DNA from: Channa striata
Taxonomy: Eukaryota; Chordata; Actinopteri; Anabantiformes; Channidae
Length of the DNA stretch: 64,000 bases
Direction of reading: 5' to 3'
Assembly: GCA_033026295.1 (NCBI GenBank)
Contig: CM065172.1
Location: forward strand, 12,321,665-12,385,664
Numbering within the stretch: the first letter of the stretch is position 1; every line of letters starts with the position of its first letter. The notes below the pieces were generated by a model. It did not search any database. It was not told where the DNA came from and saw only the letters and a program-made list of their open reading frames with translations. Made by a program: the position numbers and the translations under genes. Positions 38,216 to 51,689 of the stretch are shown piece by piece.

Positions 38216-41200
38216 AAGGTTTACAAAATAAATTGAGTTATCAGGTTGTTTAGGAGGCATGTAAATATAATGTAGTTTGATGTTCGTACTGGCATATGAC
38301 AAAAGAGGTCATTTGCACCCAATCAGGCATTGAGCCGTTTTCGGAGCACATTTCCAAATTATCCTCTTTCCAAGACTTTAACTTTTGTTGGCAATTTTAA
38401 AACATCCTTTATAAAAAGAAACCTGCAAAACTTTTTAGACTCTTTAAACTATTTAAACTTCACATCAACATTTTTAGACAAGTGTAAAAACAGCATAAAC
38501 ATGACTTCCAGACACACACAAGTCAATATTAATGGGAAATAATCTTAATAATGTTTTCCAGCTCTGCATTAGTAGTAAGAAGCAGAGCCCACGGCTGGAT
38601 GCAGGACCCATGCTGGGGTCAGAGATGAACCAGAAGGGCCAACAGCAGCAAAGGTTGAGCAAGACGCTTTGATGCCTTTCACAGTAGTGCTGATGGCAAA
38701 AAGCAAACACAGCTACATACATGTGCTGCGTTTCCCAATCGTTGCTGCTGTTTTAAAGTAAACCACATACCCCGAAGGTCACGGAAGGATGTACATTGCA
38801 CTGTGGCTGATTGCAGAGCACACCAGCTGCTGTCGCACGTTTATGGTAGAAAACCAGAGATGTTTCCAGTTTGTTCTGCTTTCTGCTGTTCTCATTTTTT
38901 TGTTAAAAAGAAGATATAAACATTTCAGCAGCACTGTTCTTACTGCCATTGTTTTAGTTGTTATCCAGCAGCAGGCTGTCAACACACAACCACTGCCACC
39001 AAATCCCTGAAACAATTATACTAATTCTGCTTTTGAAATAAGAAAAAAGAAATCATTGAATAAAATGTGTTTGTCCAGTGTTGATCCAGCAGTTGAACAC
39101 CAGCTTTTCAGCTGACACTTTTCTTTGAGAAGACCCACAGAACTACATATGGCATAAAAGGAGAATCGCTTAACATCATAAAAACTATTTACCAACAGTG
39201 ACATATGTTGGGAGGAGCATCAAGATTTAGCAGAAATTTTGCCATATAAGAGGGGCAAATAAATTCTCACTATCCCACAAGATACCGGGTCCGTATTAAA
39301 ACACTTACCACTACTTGTCCCACCATCACTTCATATGTTTACTAAAGACATTAAAGATCATGAATGCGATTTTTCAACTTAAAAATATTGTGCTTGTTGA
39401 TATTTCTGACTTTGAAGGTAATCACATCACATTTGATGGCAAATTTATGCAGAAGACCAGGAAAATGTAAAACAGTAGCATTTCTTTTTCTTGTAAATGT
39501 TTCTTAAATCATCTGTTATTAATTTAGTATATATAAACATCTTCTTAGTCATTGACTGCTCAAAATGTCAGACAGTGTTGCGTTTGTGAAAAACCAGAAT
39601 ACCCATTATTATTCTTTCGTAGCTGTAGCATGAAGTCAAGTACATCAGATAAAATATTGACCAGACAAATTTGCTGTGACAGTAATATTTGCATCTAAAT
39701 TTCCTGTAGTTGGGAAAAACTTGCATGTTATGAAATAAATTAATCCACATATTTATTGTCTGCAGTACTTAACCCGTGGGTCTTGTGCTGGGTTACAGAC
39801 ATGTGCAGACTTTCCCAGCTCACACTAAGTGTATATTGGATAATATGTGCCTACACAGTCCGTCACAGGACACGAGGTACAGTCACTTTAGCTCGCTGCT
39901 CATCAGACTTCGCCCACACTGACAAAAGATTTAATGTCACGGCTCAGTGTGTGTTGTAAATAAATCTGTACTAACAATGCATGACAGCAATTCCATTATA
40001 AAAATACAAAGTAATGCTCTTTCTGTTCACTAAGTGCACAAATGTGGCTCAAGAAAGCTCACCAATAAACCCAAACCAGCCAGCGGTTCACACAGAAACA
40101 GGAAAGGCCTGCTTGAAACAATACAACCAGGAGTTTATGGAGTAATGTCACTAAATATCAGTCAGTCTCATGGACAATTAAAAATCCTGTTCAACAAACC
40201 TAAACCCCAATAATCCCAAACCCAGAAGCAAATGGGGACCTTCTTTCAGCAAAGTGACAGTGCTGACCACCTTGCTTGCAGAAATCACACTAAATATTTG
40301 CCTCAGAAACTGAAGTCACCTATAATAAGCTATAAAAAATTGTGTCCATCACCAATCTTTTGTTGCCTGCATCACCACCTCATTCAGACTTTGTCATGCA
40401 TAAGAAGCCAAGACCAAATTAGAAAGTGAGCGGATTAAACGGAATGAATTGGGCCAGTGTACTGTGAGAAAAGTATTTCCCCACATGTGCTGTTCACAAG
40501 TTGTCCAAGTTGAGTATGCTTGAGTGCATGTTTGTGAACGCACCAGGGGTCTAGGGTTCGAGCGATGGGGGGCTGGAGCTCAGCCCTTTGTAGTGAGGCA
40601 TTAACACCATATTACTGCACACTTCCACCAGGACTTTGTCTCAAAAACATTTACATTGAGCATTAAGACTAATGTTAGGATTTACGAGCACATTGCTTCA
40701 TATTTTAATGGGTTACCTCCACCTGTAGATCAGTGGAACGGTGTGAAATCACTGGCAGGGCTGTGAATTGGGTCACCCATGTGCATGTGTGTCCCTGTGA
40801 GCATAAGCATCTTACCTCCTCCCTGCCTGTAACATCCGCAAAAAAATACCACTGGACCCAGTCAGTCATTTTAATAACAACTCTCTTTATATTCACATGG
40901 AAAAAAATTAATTGGCATCACAATTGAAAATATGGTTCATCGATGTGTTGACAGAGACTAGTGTTGTGAATGAATGATAGAATCAGAGAAACATTTTTAA
41001 TTTTACTTGGTGAGTTAGTTTGCAAATGTTCAACCTGATAAGTAAGTAATAAAACTGACTGTGAAACTATTTCAACTTTTAGGTTAATGTGCTAAAACCT
41101 TCACTGAAAATTAAAAACATAACCCTGAAACACCTGATCAGGCAGATTTCATCGTTGAACAAGTTCACTTTAAAACACAATGATTTCTAGACAGGATTTA

Positions 41201-42093
41201 AATTAGAAAGTGCTAGGTGAAAAACTTTATGCAAATACTAAATGTATTTCCTTTTTATTGTCAATTTATATCTAGAAACAATTCAAATTGTTCAAAAATT
41301 TTCAGTTTGAAATTTGATTTCCTTTACACACTGCATTTGGCTTTATATCAAGTATATCATTAGGTGCAGTATTAATATTAGTTCACTTCACAAAACTATG
41401 GTACAATTATTCATTAGACTAGACTAGAAATATTTAATCTATGAAAAACTGTGGAAGGAATTATACAACTGCAGCCGTGAACCTGAACATTTTTCCTTTA
41501 TTATTATTACCAATAGTGGATTTCCATCATTTGTGCATGTTTTCCCATAGACTTTAGGACTTAAACATTTTAGTTTGTCTAGTTTAAGTCCTTTGAACAT
41601 GGAAGCAGTTTTTGGTTTCTGTAATTGTTGATTCTCGGCATAAACTCTAATGCAATTCTAATAAATGAAGGGGGACAAAATCCACAATGGAAAGTATGAT
41701 TGAATTTAATATGACTATTCAGCAGATTAGCCTACTAATCCCTCTACAAGGAAAATACATCTGTGGAAACACAAAGATAAAATTTCATGTTACAAATAAC
41801 AGTAACTTTGGAAAATAACCATGTGATTTAACTAACTCAAGCTGCTGAAACATGTTTGTTTCAGCCATTTCAGCCACAGGGGGAAACTGTAAATTTTAAA
41901 ATTGAATCCAGTCAACCTGGTTAAAACCAGTATAGACAGGAGGCCAGTGCTCCCTCCAGCAATTAGTATTGATTACTGATAAGTCGAAGCCTGCTTTTGT
42001 TTTTGATCTGTGAAAATAACCAGTGTTCAATGCATTCTTTGCTCTAATGTAATTGTCATTTCCTCTGAACCCAATATGTACCGCCCTACCAAA

Positions 42094-42128
42094 CACAGAC
42101 ACACACACACACACATACACACACACAC
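42094..42128. repeat. Microsatellite (AC)n
   Basis: An AC run with one T interruption, inside the slc16a4 5' intron. Confidence 0.9.
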
Positions 42129-42602
42129 TAACAGCACTAAGCTTTGGACATCCAGGGTCAGTGTGTTCAGCAAGCAAAACTGTGGAGACATCATCCTACT
42201 TCTGTGGGTTCTTATGGGCAAACGTTTTGCTCTTACAAGGGGAATATTCTTCAGAAAACAAATGTTGGATGTTAATGTTTCAATGTTTGCATGTCCAAAA
42301 ACTGATGATTTAGAATTTTCTAACTTTTGTACTTAAGTGTATTTTGGTTTCAGCTTCATCGTATTAGTAATTACAACTTATCGAGGTTCCGCTTTGCTTC
42401 AAGGATAAAGACTGTGTGAGCATTTCATAAAGTAATACTCCACTATTCCTAGGTCGTACTGTTTTACTGAGGCTTCAAATGTCATTAAGTTATGTAAACA
42501 AGACTCAGACACAGCATATGGTGTGCTTTCTTCAGCATGACTGAGGGAAAATAATTCTGGCAAATTAAACTATGGTTTAACTGTACCAAAAAGTTGAGTT
42601 AC

Positions 42603-42739
42603 CTGTTAGACTGTTTTGTTAGAGTGCCTGAAGGCTGCGGGCGTGAAGAACAAACTCAGACGTCCTATTCTCTGAGTGTCATCCTCAGGTTGGCTGAAGG
42701 ACACTTGGGACTATGGCTGCATGAGGATTAACTTTAAAC
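42603..42739 (-). other. slc16a4: Probable slc16a4 5' non-coding exon 2
   Basis: On the minus strand this 137-bp segment is flanked by a strong acceptor (tctttttgcag) and a donor (CAG|gtaact). It has no long frame. It lies between the CpG-rich promoter near 44.4 kb and the coding exon whose acceptor is at 36795, so it fits a 5' UTR exon of slc16a4. Inference from splice signals only. Confidence 0.4.
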
Positions 42740-44259
42740 CTGCAAAAAGAAGTCAAGAAGTATGAATTAAGTAGCATGCATCATAACTTCATAATTAGCC
42801 CTTACCAAACCAACTACATATTAAAAAGGAATTTTTTATTTAGAATATTATGAACACGTGAGCTGCAGTTCCCCGTTTGTTCGCAGCAAAGCAGGCACAA
42901 TAGATCACAGTAGAGAACTCTGTAAAATCAAAGAGCCTGTGTGCGCGGTTGAGGTTGATCTTATTTAACTTCTACGCTAGACAAGCATCTACAGCCATAC
43001 TAGAACTTGGTCAGGCTGCATTTCGGCAGTAAATACAATGATGTACGTTCACCACGAAAAGTATAACCAAAAAGACAATAGATTGAGGATGGTGGAAATG
43101 TTCAACAGTTATTTGATCATATTATATTAATTATTACTAATATTACAACATAGATTACAACATCAGTTTAAAGTTCATGTGTGACTTTCTTTCCCTTTTT
43201 TTGTTTTATAAGATATTTAGCAACACGTGACATGAGTAGTTGGTCATAAAATGCAGGGCAGGTGTCACTGAATGCAGCTCCTACACTTGAGCGAGATGCT
43301 AAATCACGGTGCTTCAGTGAACAGCCTGATTCAGTGTTGCAATGAGGTGATAGTATGACAGGTGGTTCAAACTGCTGACAGAGACATTGAAAGAAGGTCA
43401 GCAAACATTTATGAAATGACAGTAACAGGGTCACATGAAGTAGCTGAGGTGGCACCTTTGCCTGCAGTCTAATGGTAAATGATATTGTTTGATACCTGTA
43501 AAACATTCACTGGACTGGTACTGCAATCCACGGAGAAATTATTTACAAATCTACATTTAACTTCTAATTTTCATGGTGAAATCAGAAATCAGGCACTTTT
43601 GGCTCCAGGCTAAACACACCTTAAACGGTTGGGTGTGTGGGCCAACCTTACCATTTAAGCTCAATGCGTTTGCCCTGTTAGTCTTGTTAGGACACATCCA
43701 TGTTACAAACCAAAATGCATGTAGACCATCACCAGATGAATCTGGTTTCTCACAGATTCTGAAAGGTTTTAACATGAATTATCACTGACGCTTTTAAGGG
43801 CCAACTTACTGACATTTCTGTGCATTAAGTCCATGAAGGCAAACACAAACCCGTGTTATTGTGGGGAGAAAACAAGGAGGACTTGCAAGCTGTGAGCCAG
43901 TAGTTATCTTCACTCCACAGGCCTGTTGCATTGTGCCCCTCACTCAGCTCAACTCAACACTGGGAGAAACAGGTCTTTCAAGCAGATGCATAAATACAGT
44001 ATCATTAAAAGTGTTATCTCGCTGCCCTCTGACAAAAGGCAAAGGCTGCGCTGTGGAAATGTGGGTGAAAAGTTTTAAAACCCCAAAATAACTTTGCAAG
44101 GTCACAGAGGATAACATTTGTGTTTTCAGTGTGAAGTGTTTTGTAAAATAAAAATAAATACTTCACCAATACAGAAACTATATTCAAATTTAAAGGTAAT
44201 AATTCTGATCATTCCATTCATGTTTACTGAAAGTCATAGAGACTCACTGAAGCACATAC

Positions 44260-44470
44260 CTGAATTTGCCTTCAGTCATCGATGCCCTTATTCCCCAACT
44301 TCAATCACTTTCATCTGACGCGTTTGTTGGGATTTTCTGCTCCGGCGTTGCGCGTCACCGTCGAGGGATGTTCCGGCAGAGACAAATCTGTGCGGGACGT
44401 CTTTCCGCGAGGATGACCGCGCCATAACTTTGCCTCTATGAGTCACAGTCTCTGAGTTGCATCTCGCATA
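44260..44470 (-). other. slc16a4: Probable slc16a4 first exon (non-coding, with uORF)
   Basis: On the minus strand the sequence is CpG-rich and ends at 44260 in TTCAG|gtatgt, a good donor. The 5' limit is a guess. It contains a 45-codon upstream ORF, 44425 to 44288, starting MARSSSRKDV, that closes within the exon. An AP-1-type TGAGTCA lies at 44439-44445. If transcribed with slc16a4, the uORF could dampen translation of the transporter. Confidence 0.35.
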
Positions 44471-44720
44471 TCAGCCTGTGTGCAGAGGAGTCCCAGACAG
44501 CAAAGCCTTTGCGGAGGAAAGCCACGTGACCGAGACGTAGCCACGGAGCTCATCTGGGGGCCGCGGGGGGAGAGAGAGAGCTGGTCCAAAGCTCGGAGCC
44601 ACCGCAGACTTCGGTGCGGTGGGGCGCCACCAAGCTGCACTGCGGTGGGGATGTGAGGGAGGGCGAGACTCGCAGCGAATTTAGGGGAGCGCGCAACCAC
44701 CTGGTGCGTAAAAGCCTGAC
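44290..44720. promoter_or_regulatory. slc16a4: CpG-rich promoter region of slc16a4
   Basis: This is one of the few CpG-dense stretches of the window, set in AT-rich DNA. It lies between the candidate slc16a4 first exon and the 3' end of lamtor5. Long open frames on either strand here follow from GC content and show no family resemblance. Confidence 0.5.
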
Positions 44721-44939
44721 CACCTGACACACCCACAGGAAAGGTGGGCACGACCTCTAACCCCCCCGTCCCCAAACACGGATTCAGCTGCTTCAAAACA
44801 GTTTTCATCACCGCAAACTCAAAGACTGGTTGTTCTATTCCTTGAGCGATGGCAACATCCCAAAATAAAATGACGGATTCACCGTGACACACTGCGTAAA
44901 ACGGAGAGTAATCAATGAGTAACAGAGGAAAAGTTAAAG

Positions 44940-44945
44940 TTTATT
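44940..44945 (-). terminator. lamtor5: lamtor5 polyadenylation signal AATAAA
   Basis: Read on the minus strand, AATAAA occurs about 195 bp after the lamtor5 stop codon. It separates lamtor5 from the slc16a4 promoter. Confidence 0.6.
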
Positions 44946-45138
44946 AAGGAAATGGATTTGAACAAAATCAACAAAAAAATCCTGCTCTCTTGTTTAAACA
45001 TAAATACTCAATGTGCAGAAACCACAACAGATCAGTGTGAAAACTCTGGATTCATATTTTTCAGATTGTGTTATTATATGTGCATGTCTTCATGTACAGG
45101 TCTTTACAATAAAGGTCCTCAGCTGAGTCCCCTTGTCT

Positions 45139-47741
45139 TCAAGACGCTATCTTGTGAACTGCCACTGTGATGGTCCCATGACTCCTCACAAGAATGTTGC
45201 TGGAGAATTAAAAGGAAAAAAATATGTGAAAAATATTGTTGGATACATTATATATTATTGTTGTGTTTAATATCATCAACATCATGGGTCACAGCAAAAG
45301 AATATCTCAGAATGTAAATACATTTTAAAAGATGCAAACTAAGTTTTCTGATCTATATCTGTAAAATATTGCTTAGTGGGCTTTAAACAAGCCACTGCTG
45401 AAATAAACAGATTTGTTATTTGAGACATTTAATTAATCTGTGCACTAATAATCAGTACACGATAATCACCAGGACTGATATCCTGTCACATTTGTTTTTC
45501 TTCTAGGTGAGTTACATTTTCCTGACTCAAACCATCACTTTAATGTCTTAACACTTTAAAAGGTTTGTTTCTTATAATTCTATCTATTTTTTCAGGTTTA
45601 AGTCAATAATACCTAATCGTCGGATGATGTCCTACAAAATCCATAAGGTGGCAGTATAGCCACACAACTAAAAATCTATTTCTCTGTCAAGACCTGGAGC
45701 AATGCCTCAGGAAGTTCAATCTTTGATTTTGGATTTCTTTCAACACCTTCTTCAAAATGTATTGATCACCCCATGTTTTAATCAAAACCACTGTAGACAT
45801 AAGTTAAATTAAATGACATGGATAAATAGTGGGACAAGTGCAAGTCAACCCCCCCCCCCAAAAAACCCCAAAGTTTGTGGCGGTGCTCACCCTGACTCAG
45901 ACTCTAGGCACACAGTCGGAATGTCTGTTGGGTCTCTGGTGAGAGCGGCAGCTTGTTTGGCCAAAACTGACACAACACCGCCATGTTCATCAGACAGGGA
46001 GCCACGGCCTGGTGAGTTATGACAGAATGTCAATGTACAGCGCTCAAGAAAATGTGAGATTAGAGTTAGTTACTTCAACAGCATCAACGCATCTTTAGTT
46101 CTTTGAAACTTTAACAGTTAAGAAGCCAGATCAACACATTTATATCATTGGATATCCATTTAATCATATAGTTTGGATTAACACCAACACAATATTCCAT
46201 GTTTACTTGTGAGCTTAAGAGATGCAGGAACATTTTGGAATGAACCAAGTTCGCCGTTGATCAGTGTTTTTCCGATGTGAGCTGAGCTAAGTGGTTGCCG
46301 GCAGTGGCTTCATATTTACAATACAGATGTGAGAGTCCAAATCCAAAAACTGTCAAAGTATTGTTTTAAAATCATGCATGTGCCAGTCAGCAGAAATGAA
46401 AAACGCACATGGTAAAACTGATCTCTATATACAGTATGTGAACGTATAAATATAATTGGTCTGGTGCTTCTAGCAATATGGTACACTGTTTTGCACGTGT
46501 TTTGCAATTATACCTTCTAATTACTTTGTGTTTTGTATTGAAGGTCTTTGGAGTGCAGATGTATTTAACATTTTAATGTCTCTAATCCTAAATGTAAACC
46601 GATCAATTAGCACGAATAAATTACAGGTTCAGAGGTGCATAGAAACAATCAGTGTCCCAATGTCATTTGGCAGTGAAACAGCTTTTTGTTACTTAATTTG
46701 TTACTTATTTTTTTATTAAGAACTCTAGAGAAAACTCACCAGGCACATTCTGAACTGAAGCTGTTACTTATTGTGAGCAAGGCTCTCAAATAACCTCACT
46801 CATTTATTTACGAATCAGGAAAGGATACTGAGATTTTGCTTTGCTGAGGTATTAAGGAGAAATTTCTAAGAAATTCCCAGTAACTAGTAAATATTAACTT
46901 TGTGATTATGATTAACTTAAAGTATCTCTATTGACCTAAAGATGGGTTAAAAATTGATACAAAAAAAACCTAAATGCACAAAAAAATTGTGTGTGTAAGT
47001 CCTACCCAGAAATGGGAAAAAACAAGCTTTTCATTCTTAGAAATTTCATTATCTAACAAGGGGGGGGGTGTTAATGACTGCCAGCTGTTTTTGTTATTCA
47101 CAGGAAGAAAACTGAAAATATTTTCACTTTGTGTGTACTGTACTTTAGTCAACTATAAGTTCAAATAATTATGTTATTTGCATTGTTGTTGTCATTTGTT
47201 GTTGCTTCCCAAATTACGCTCACTATTTTTTGCTCTAGTGTGTTTGCGTCGGTTGATAATTACTTTGCAGATTCAGATAAAAACACAAACTATGACAAAC
47301 AAATACTTTATCATAGAATATTTTACATTACGACGTTACCGACAAGACTTTTACAATTTACTCATTATTCAAATATTGTTCCACTTTTGGACTTGTATCA
47401 GAATTCTCAATTCTTATTTTTATTCCATATGGTTTATCTGTGTAAATGATTTCTACTTTAGGGTGGATTATGTAGAACGCATCGGTGGCTGGTGGATGTC
47501 TAATCTACTCTGTGGCCTCCCGTGAGTTGTTGATCGGTTACAGAGAAGACTTACAGCCCAGGTTGTGTCCCTGTTGGTCTGTGCACAGGACCCCGACAAT
47601 CGCTGGATTCTTCATGCTGCCACAAACACAACAAGAGGAGCGAGACGTCAACTTTAACGGCCCGACACAGAAAAACTATCCAACTTTTAACGAGCTTCCA
47701 ACTTACGTATCATCCAGATGCTGCTCGAGGGTTGACTCCAT
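45139..47741 (-). CDS. lamtor5: LAMTOR5 (HBXIP), Ragulator subunit
   Basis: A roadblock-fold subunit of the lysosomal Ragulator complex, which anchors Rag GTPases for amino-acid activation of mTORC1. It is split into four small exons, 5' to 3': 47741-47707, 47616-47555, 46008-45891 and 45199-45139. Donors are gtaagt, gtaagt and gtgagc; acceptors all end in AG. Phases close and give 91 residues, the length of the human short form. Diagnostic stretches are MESTLEQHLDDT, MKNPAIVGVLCTD, LSDEHGGVVSVL, DPTDIPTVCLES and ITVAVHKIAS at the C terminus. It lies head-away from prok1 and upstream of slc16a4 on the same strand, as in human. Confidence 0.95.
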
Positions 47742-49859
47742 GTTTAACAGCGGCAGGTTATAGACAAATTCAAGTTTTGTATATTTGTTGTGACTGACTG
47801 TACGTTTCCTCAAACTTCCGGCTATAATCAGCTGACTGTCACGTGGTCTACGGGTGCCGATGAGGACCGTCTGCGCGGTGCGCGATATTTATGTTCTATA
47901 ATATATGGGAATGAACAGAGCAGCAAATGGATTTATTTGGGATTACTGGTTTACAACTGAGTTATTTTAGTTTCTTCTCTTTATTATTAATGCAGCTTCC
48001 ACTTTGTTCTCAAGGGCTGCACAGACTTTACTTCAGTGTCACTTATTCCTATGTCAAAAAACAGTTATGTGAAGAAACGTTCATTTTGATTTTTAAGACG
48101 ATAATCGCATCACTTAAAAGTAAAATTATTCCCCCCAAAAAAGTCATCACTACTATCCTAATCACAGTAGAATGGTGCAAGTATTTTTCAGCATGATTAA
48201 CACTTGAATCATTTTCCAATGTAACATTAATTTAAACAGTAGTCTTTATTGAACATAAAATATAGTATTAATATTTCAAATATAAAGCAGGGTCCTTTTT
48301 TCTTGCAGCCTTTTGTTGATAGATTTTGTTAATGTCTGTTTTTCAAAAGTTAGCTGCAGGCCACAGTCTGGGCTCACCTCTCTGCATGATTTCTGCTGCC
48401 TGTCCGAAGATGGTGAGGCTTCAGTGCTCCTGCTGACTGGGCAGAAATCGGTAAATGTAATTATGTGGCGGCTGCATTGGAGGAATCCATCACCTGCGCA
48501 GCAGCAGCATAATGTCCTGCTGACTAACCCATGGGGTACGCTCCCCCTCCTCTCGTCTAATTCTTCTTTCTTTTCTTCTGCTCTTCTCTCGCTCATTTTT
48601 CTCTTCTTACAGCTTAAATCAAGACCTGCCGCCCACCACCATAGATGTAATGCACGTAGGCATACGCACATACAAGTACACAAGTGCACATCCACATTCA
48701 TATCTTCACATATCTTCTTTGCTTGTATCTGTTTCACACTCACACGCAAACACACACAAGGCATCACAAACACGTGTCAAGAATTTTTAATCTTTTTAAT
48801 CACATTGGTATAAACACGAAATAATTTTACAAGCACAGTAAATCTGTAAGTTAGCTGGACCCCATCTAAGGCTGTTACTCTGAGTAAGAGGATCAGCACC
48901 CTGACATATAGTGCATAATTGTTAATATATTTCAAGACTCATTATATATATTTCATTATCCAGTAAAACGAAAGCTTAACTATCAATGGCCATCATAAAA
49001 AAAAACTTATTTTTTCACCACATTTTTAGCAGTATGATCCATTGTTTTTTCAAATTCTGAATTAATGAACAACAATTATTTTAGATATGCTGACAAACTA
49101 AACCAAACTACTCTTTCATTGAAAAGTCCACAACAGATATTCAAGATATAAAGAAAACCATTAGTATCAAAGGCCTCAAAGTGATTGCAGAGTATCTTAT
49201 GAGACAGAGAAGATTATTTTTTTTTTTTCTCTCAGTGTGGATAAACAGGTTATTTACAGCTAAGGTTGATGACAGCTGTCACAGTACATGGCATCATATC
49301 CCACAACAAAATAATAAGGAATATCACTTTTCAGCCTGTAAATGCTTTACATGAAGCTACGTCCATGAGTCAGCTGGTGGTAATTTCAGTAAACTCATTA
49401 TGTGTCTTTGATGTTCATTTGTTTTGTCCTTGCCTCCCCAAACTGACAAATAATCCTAATAATTTCATCTGTGCCATCATCAGTGGCAAAGGTTTTGTGT
49501 TTAAACAACTTGGAAAAAACCGACAGCCTCTGTCTTCAGGTCAAACACCACAGCACTTAAAAGGCAAAGATGTACGAGCAGAGAAGACCACTATGATCTT
49601 CCATCAGCCGTCATGTGGATGAGTAAGATGACAAAGCTTCTGTGGAGACAGACCGAGAGGGCGCGGGGGACACAGGGAGGGAGGAACGGGTGGGGGTCGG
49701 AGGTGGATAAAGAGAGGGAGAGGCTGTGGCTCTCCCCTCTGAGGAGTTCTGGAAACCTTCATGACTGGCTGGGATCCATTTGTGACGTGCCAGAGAGTCC
49801 GTAACCAGCTGTTGTCCAGCGTTAAGGTGCTGAGAGAGTCCAGTTCTCCTGTTGCTGTC
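47742..49859. other. Intergenic region lamtor5 to prok1
   Basis: A divergent spacer that must hold both promoters. The first 150 bp has raised CpG content, as expected for the lamtor5 promoter. A GC-richer patch at about 48.3-48.6 kb and overlapping open frames on both strands show no recognisable protein. Confidence 0.5.
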
Positions 49860-51400
49860 ATGGACCTGAGGGCAGTGCTGCTGGTCTTCCTCCTGCTGTC
49901 TCTGAGCTGGTCCAGAGGAGCCGTCATCACAGGGGTGAGTGACAGGTTTCTGGCTCTGCTCCACCCTCCTAATTCTGCTATTTTATCAGTTTCGCTGTTC
50001 AGAGCAATTTTGGATCAGTGGCTGATTTAACATTTTACATTATTATTATTTTACTCTTTTCTCTTCTCTTCTCAAAAAATAAAATCACTTATCTGATTTA
50101 GTTGCAAATATTTATTAATAGATAAACTATTTCAATTACTCAATCGTGCAGTCTCCATTGTGTGAAAATAGTGACAAATTTCTTTCATCTCTATTAAACT
50201 TTAATAGAGATGTTCTCAAATTGCACTTTTTTTTTGTTTTTTTATGTATAGTGTTTTTTTTTTCTTTTTTTTTTTTTTTGCAGGACTCATGTTCCATAAT
50301 TTAAACTGCAATTTTTTAGCATTTTTGCTTGAAAAATTATTTAAATAATAAATGTGCTAACAAAATCAATTCAATTGATTTTTTTAATATTCTTTTTTTT
50401 ATATTATATCTGTCTACATGAATATCTAAAACTTTACTCTTGATTTTTGGTTTGCTTTTCTCATTGTCAGACTACAGTTTTACAAAAATGAACAGACCAG
50501 TTCACTTTTCAGGATTATTTTTTACAATTTGATTACACATGACCGCATCCTCCTCCGCTTCACTGGAGTTCACTGGAAGAACAAAAGGAAATTATCTCAG
50601 TCTTGTGATTGATATTCATTCATAAATGGATTATTGAGATGACAGGCAATTGATAAAATGGTTTTCACTGCATGAACATAAGAGGATATCTTCATTAACA
50701 ACTGCTTCCCAGTGTGTCTCAGTGCTTGTTTTACCTGTCCCTGTCCGTAATATTGCCACCTGTCTGTGTGTCTGTCCTGCAGGCCTGTGAAAGAGACATG
50801 CAGTGCGGTTTTGGTCTTTGCTGTGCCGTCAGTCTTTGGCTGAGGGGTCTGAGGATGTGCATACCAAGAGGTGTGGAGGGGGATGAATGCCACCCCTTTA
50901 GCCACAAGGTGTGGAAATGTGTGACGTCACTAATCTTCCTGCATCGCACTTTCTGTTACAAACACACACACACACACACTTTGTCTGAATTCTGATTATA
51001 TCATGTGCTGGCACATTGGCTGTAAGTTTAGACAAGCTGCTGATAACTGCAGAGCTTATTGATCTTCTCCACAGTCAACTGGGCAGTCACAGCCGTTTAT
51101 CACTTTGATCACCCTGCGATGGCTATGACTAGTTCTGTGAACACCGTTGAAATGGCATTATGAATTATGCCACCGTGAAATTTCTGAATTCAGACTTTTA
51201 AAGAGAAGCTGCACTTTGTTGATGTTGTTGAAGGATTTTAAACTGTCACATTTTGCTTCTTCCACTCTCTCTTCTTTCAGGTTCCCTACATGGGGAAAAG
51301 GCAACATCACACTTGCCCCTGTCTGCCCCACTTGGTGTGCACCAGGTTTGCTGATAGCAAGTACAGATGTACTGATGACTTCAAAAACATGGACTTTTAA
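49860..51400 (+). CDS. prok1: Prokineticin 1, secreted AVIT-family peptide
   Basis: Secreted ligand of the G-protein-coupled prokineticin receptors, linked to gut motility and endocrine-gland angiogenesis. Exons are 49860-49934, 50783-50908 and 51281-51400, all phase 0, giving 106 residues (human PROK1 has 105). Residues 1-20 form a signal peptide (DLRAVLLVFLLLSLSW). The mature chain of 86 residues begins AVITGACERD, the invariant AVIT start needed for receptor activation. Ten cysteines fit the five-disulfide fold, with FGLCCAVSLWLRGLRMC and HTCPCLPHLVC. Position next to lamtor5 supports PROK1 rather than PROK2. AATAAA signals lie at 51574 and 51684. Confidence 0.96.
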
Positions 51401-51573
51401 TGGTTCTCCAAACAGTCAGATGAAGAAGAAATCAGAGCGAAGACCTGAGCAGATTTTTACTAACTTTATCAGTTATGCGTATACTCTGCACTATAATACT
51501 TATTCCCCATTAACGCATGAGACAGATGTAGTTACCTTACTAATACAAGCTACATCAGGCATTTTTTTTTCTT

Positions 51574-51689
51574 AATAAAAACAAAGTTTGTCTGGAAGCT
51601 GTTTGTGAAACAATTAACCATTTGCCATTTTCTTTAAATGCTCACATTATGGTAATTTATGAGAGCGATGTACATATCTTGTCAATAAA
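51574..51689 (+). terminator. prok1: prok1 polyadenylation signals
   Basis: Two AATAAA hexamers, at 51574-51579 and 51684-51689, lie 174 and 284 bp after the prok1 stop codon. Confidence 0.6.

Noticed and set aside
37861..38253. 130-codon plus-strand frame in the slc16a4 intron
   Set aside because: It is produced by the CTCTGCAGCCACAG array and pyrimidine bias; no homology seen.
44443..44892. 149-codon minus-strand open frame in the CpG-rich region
   Set aside because: No family resemblance; the length follows from high GC and few stop codons. The region reads better as slc16a4 promoter and first exon.
45813..46022. Plus-strand 69-codon frame
   Set aside because: It is the shadow of lamtor5 exon 3, which lies on the minus strand with correct splice sites.
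48276..48813. Overlapping open frames of about 165 codons on both strands
   Set aside because: They overlap each other over low-complexity pyrimidine-rich DNA and show no domain or splice support.
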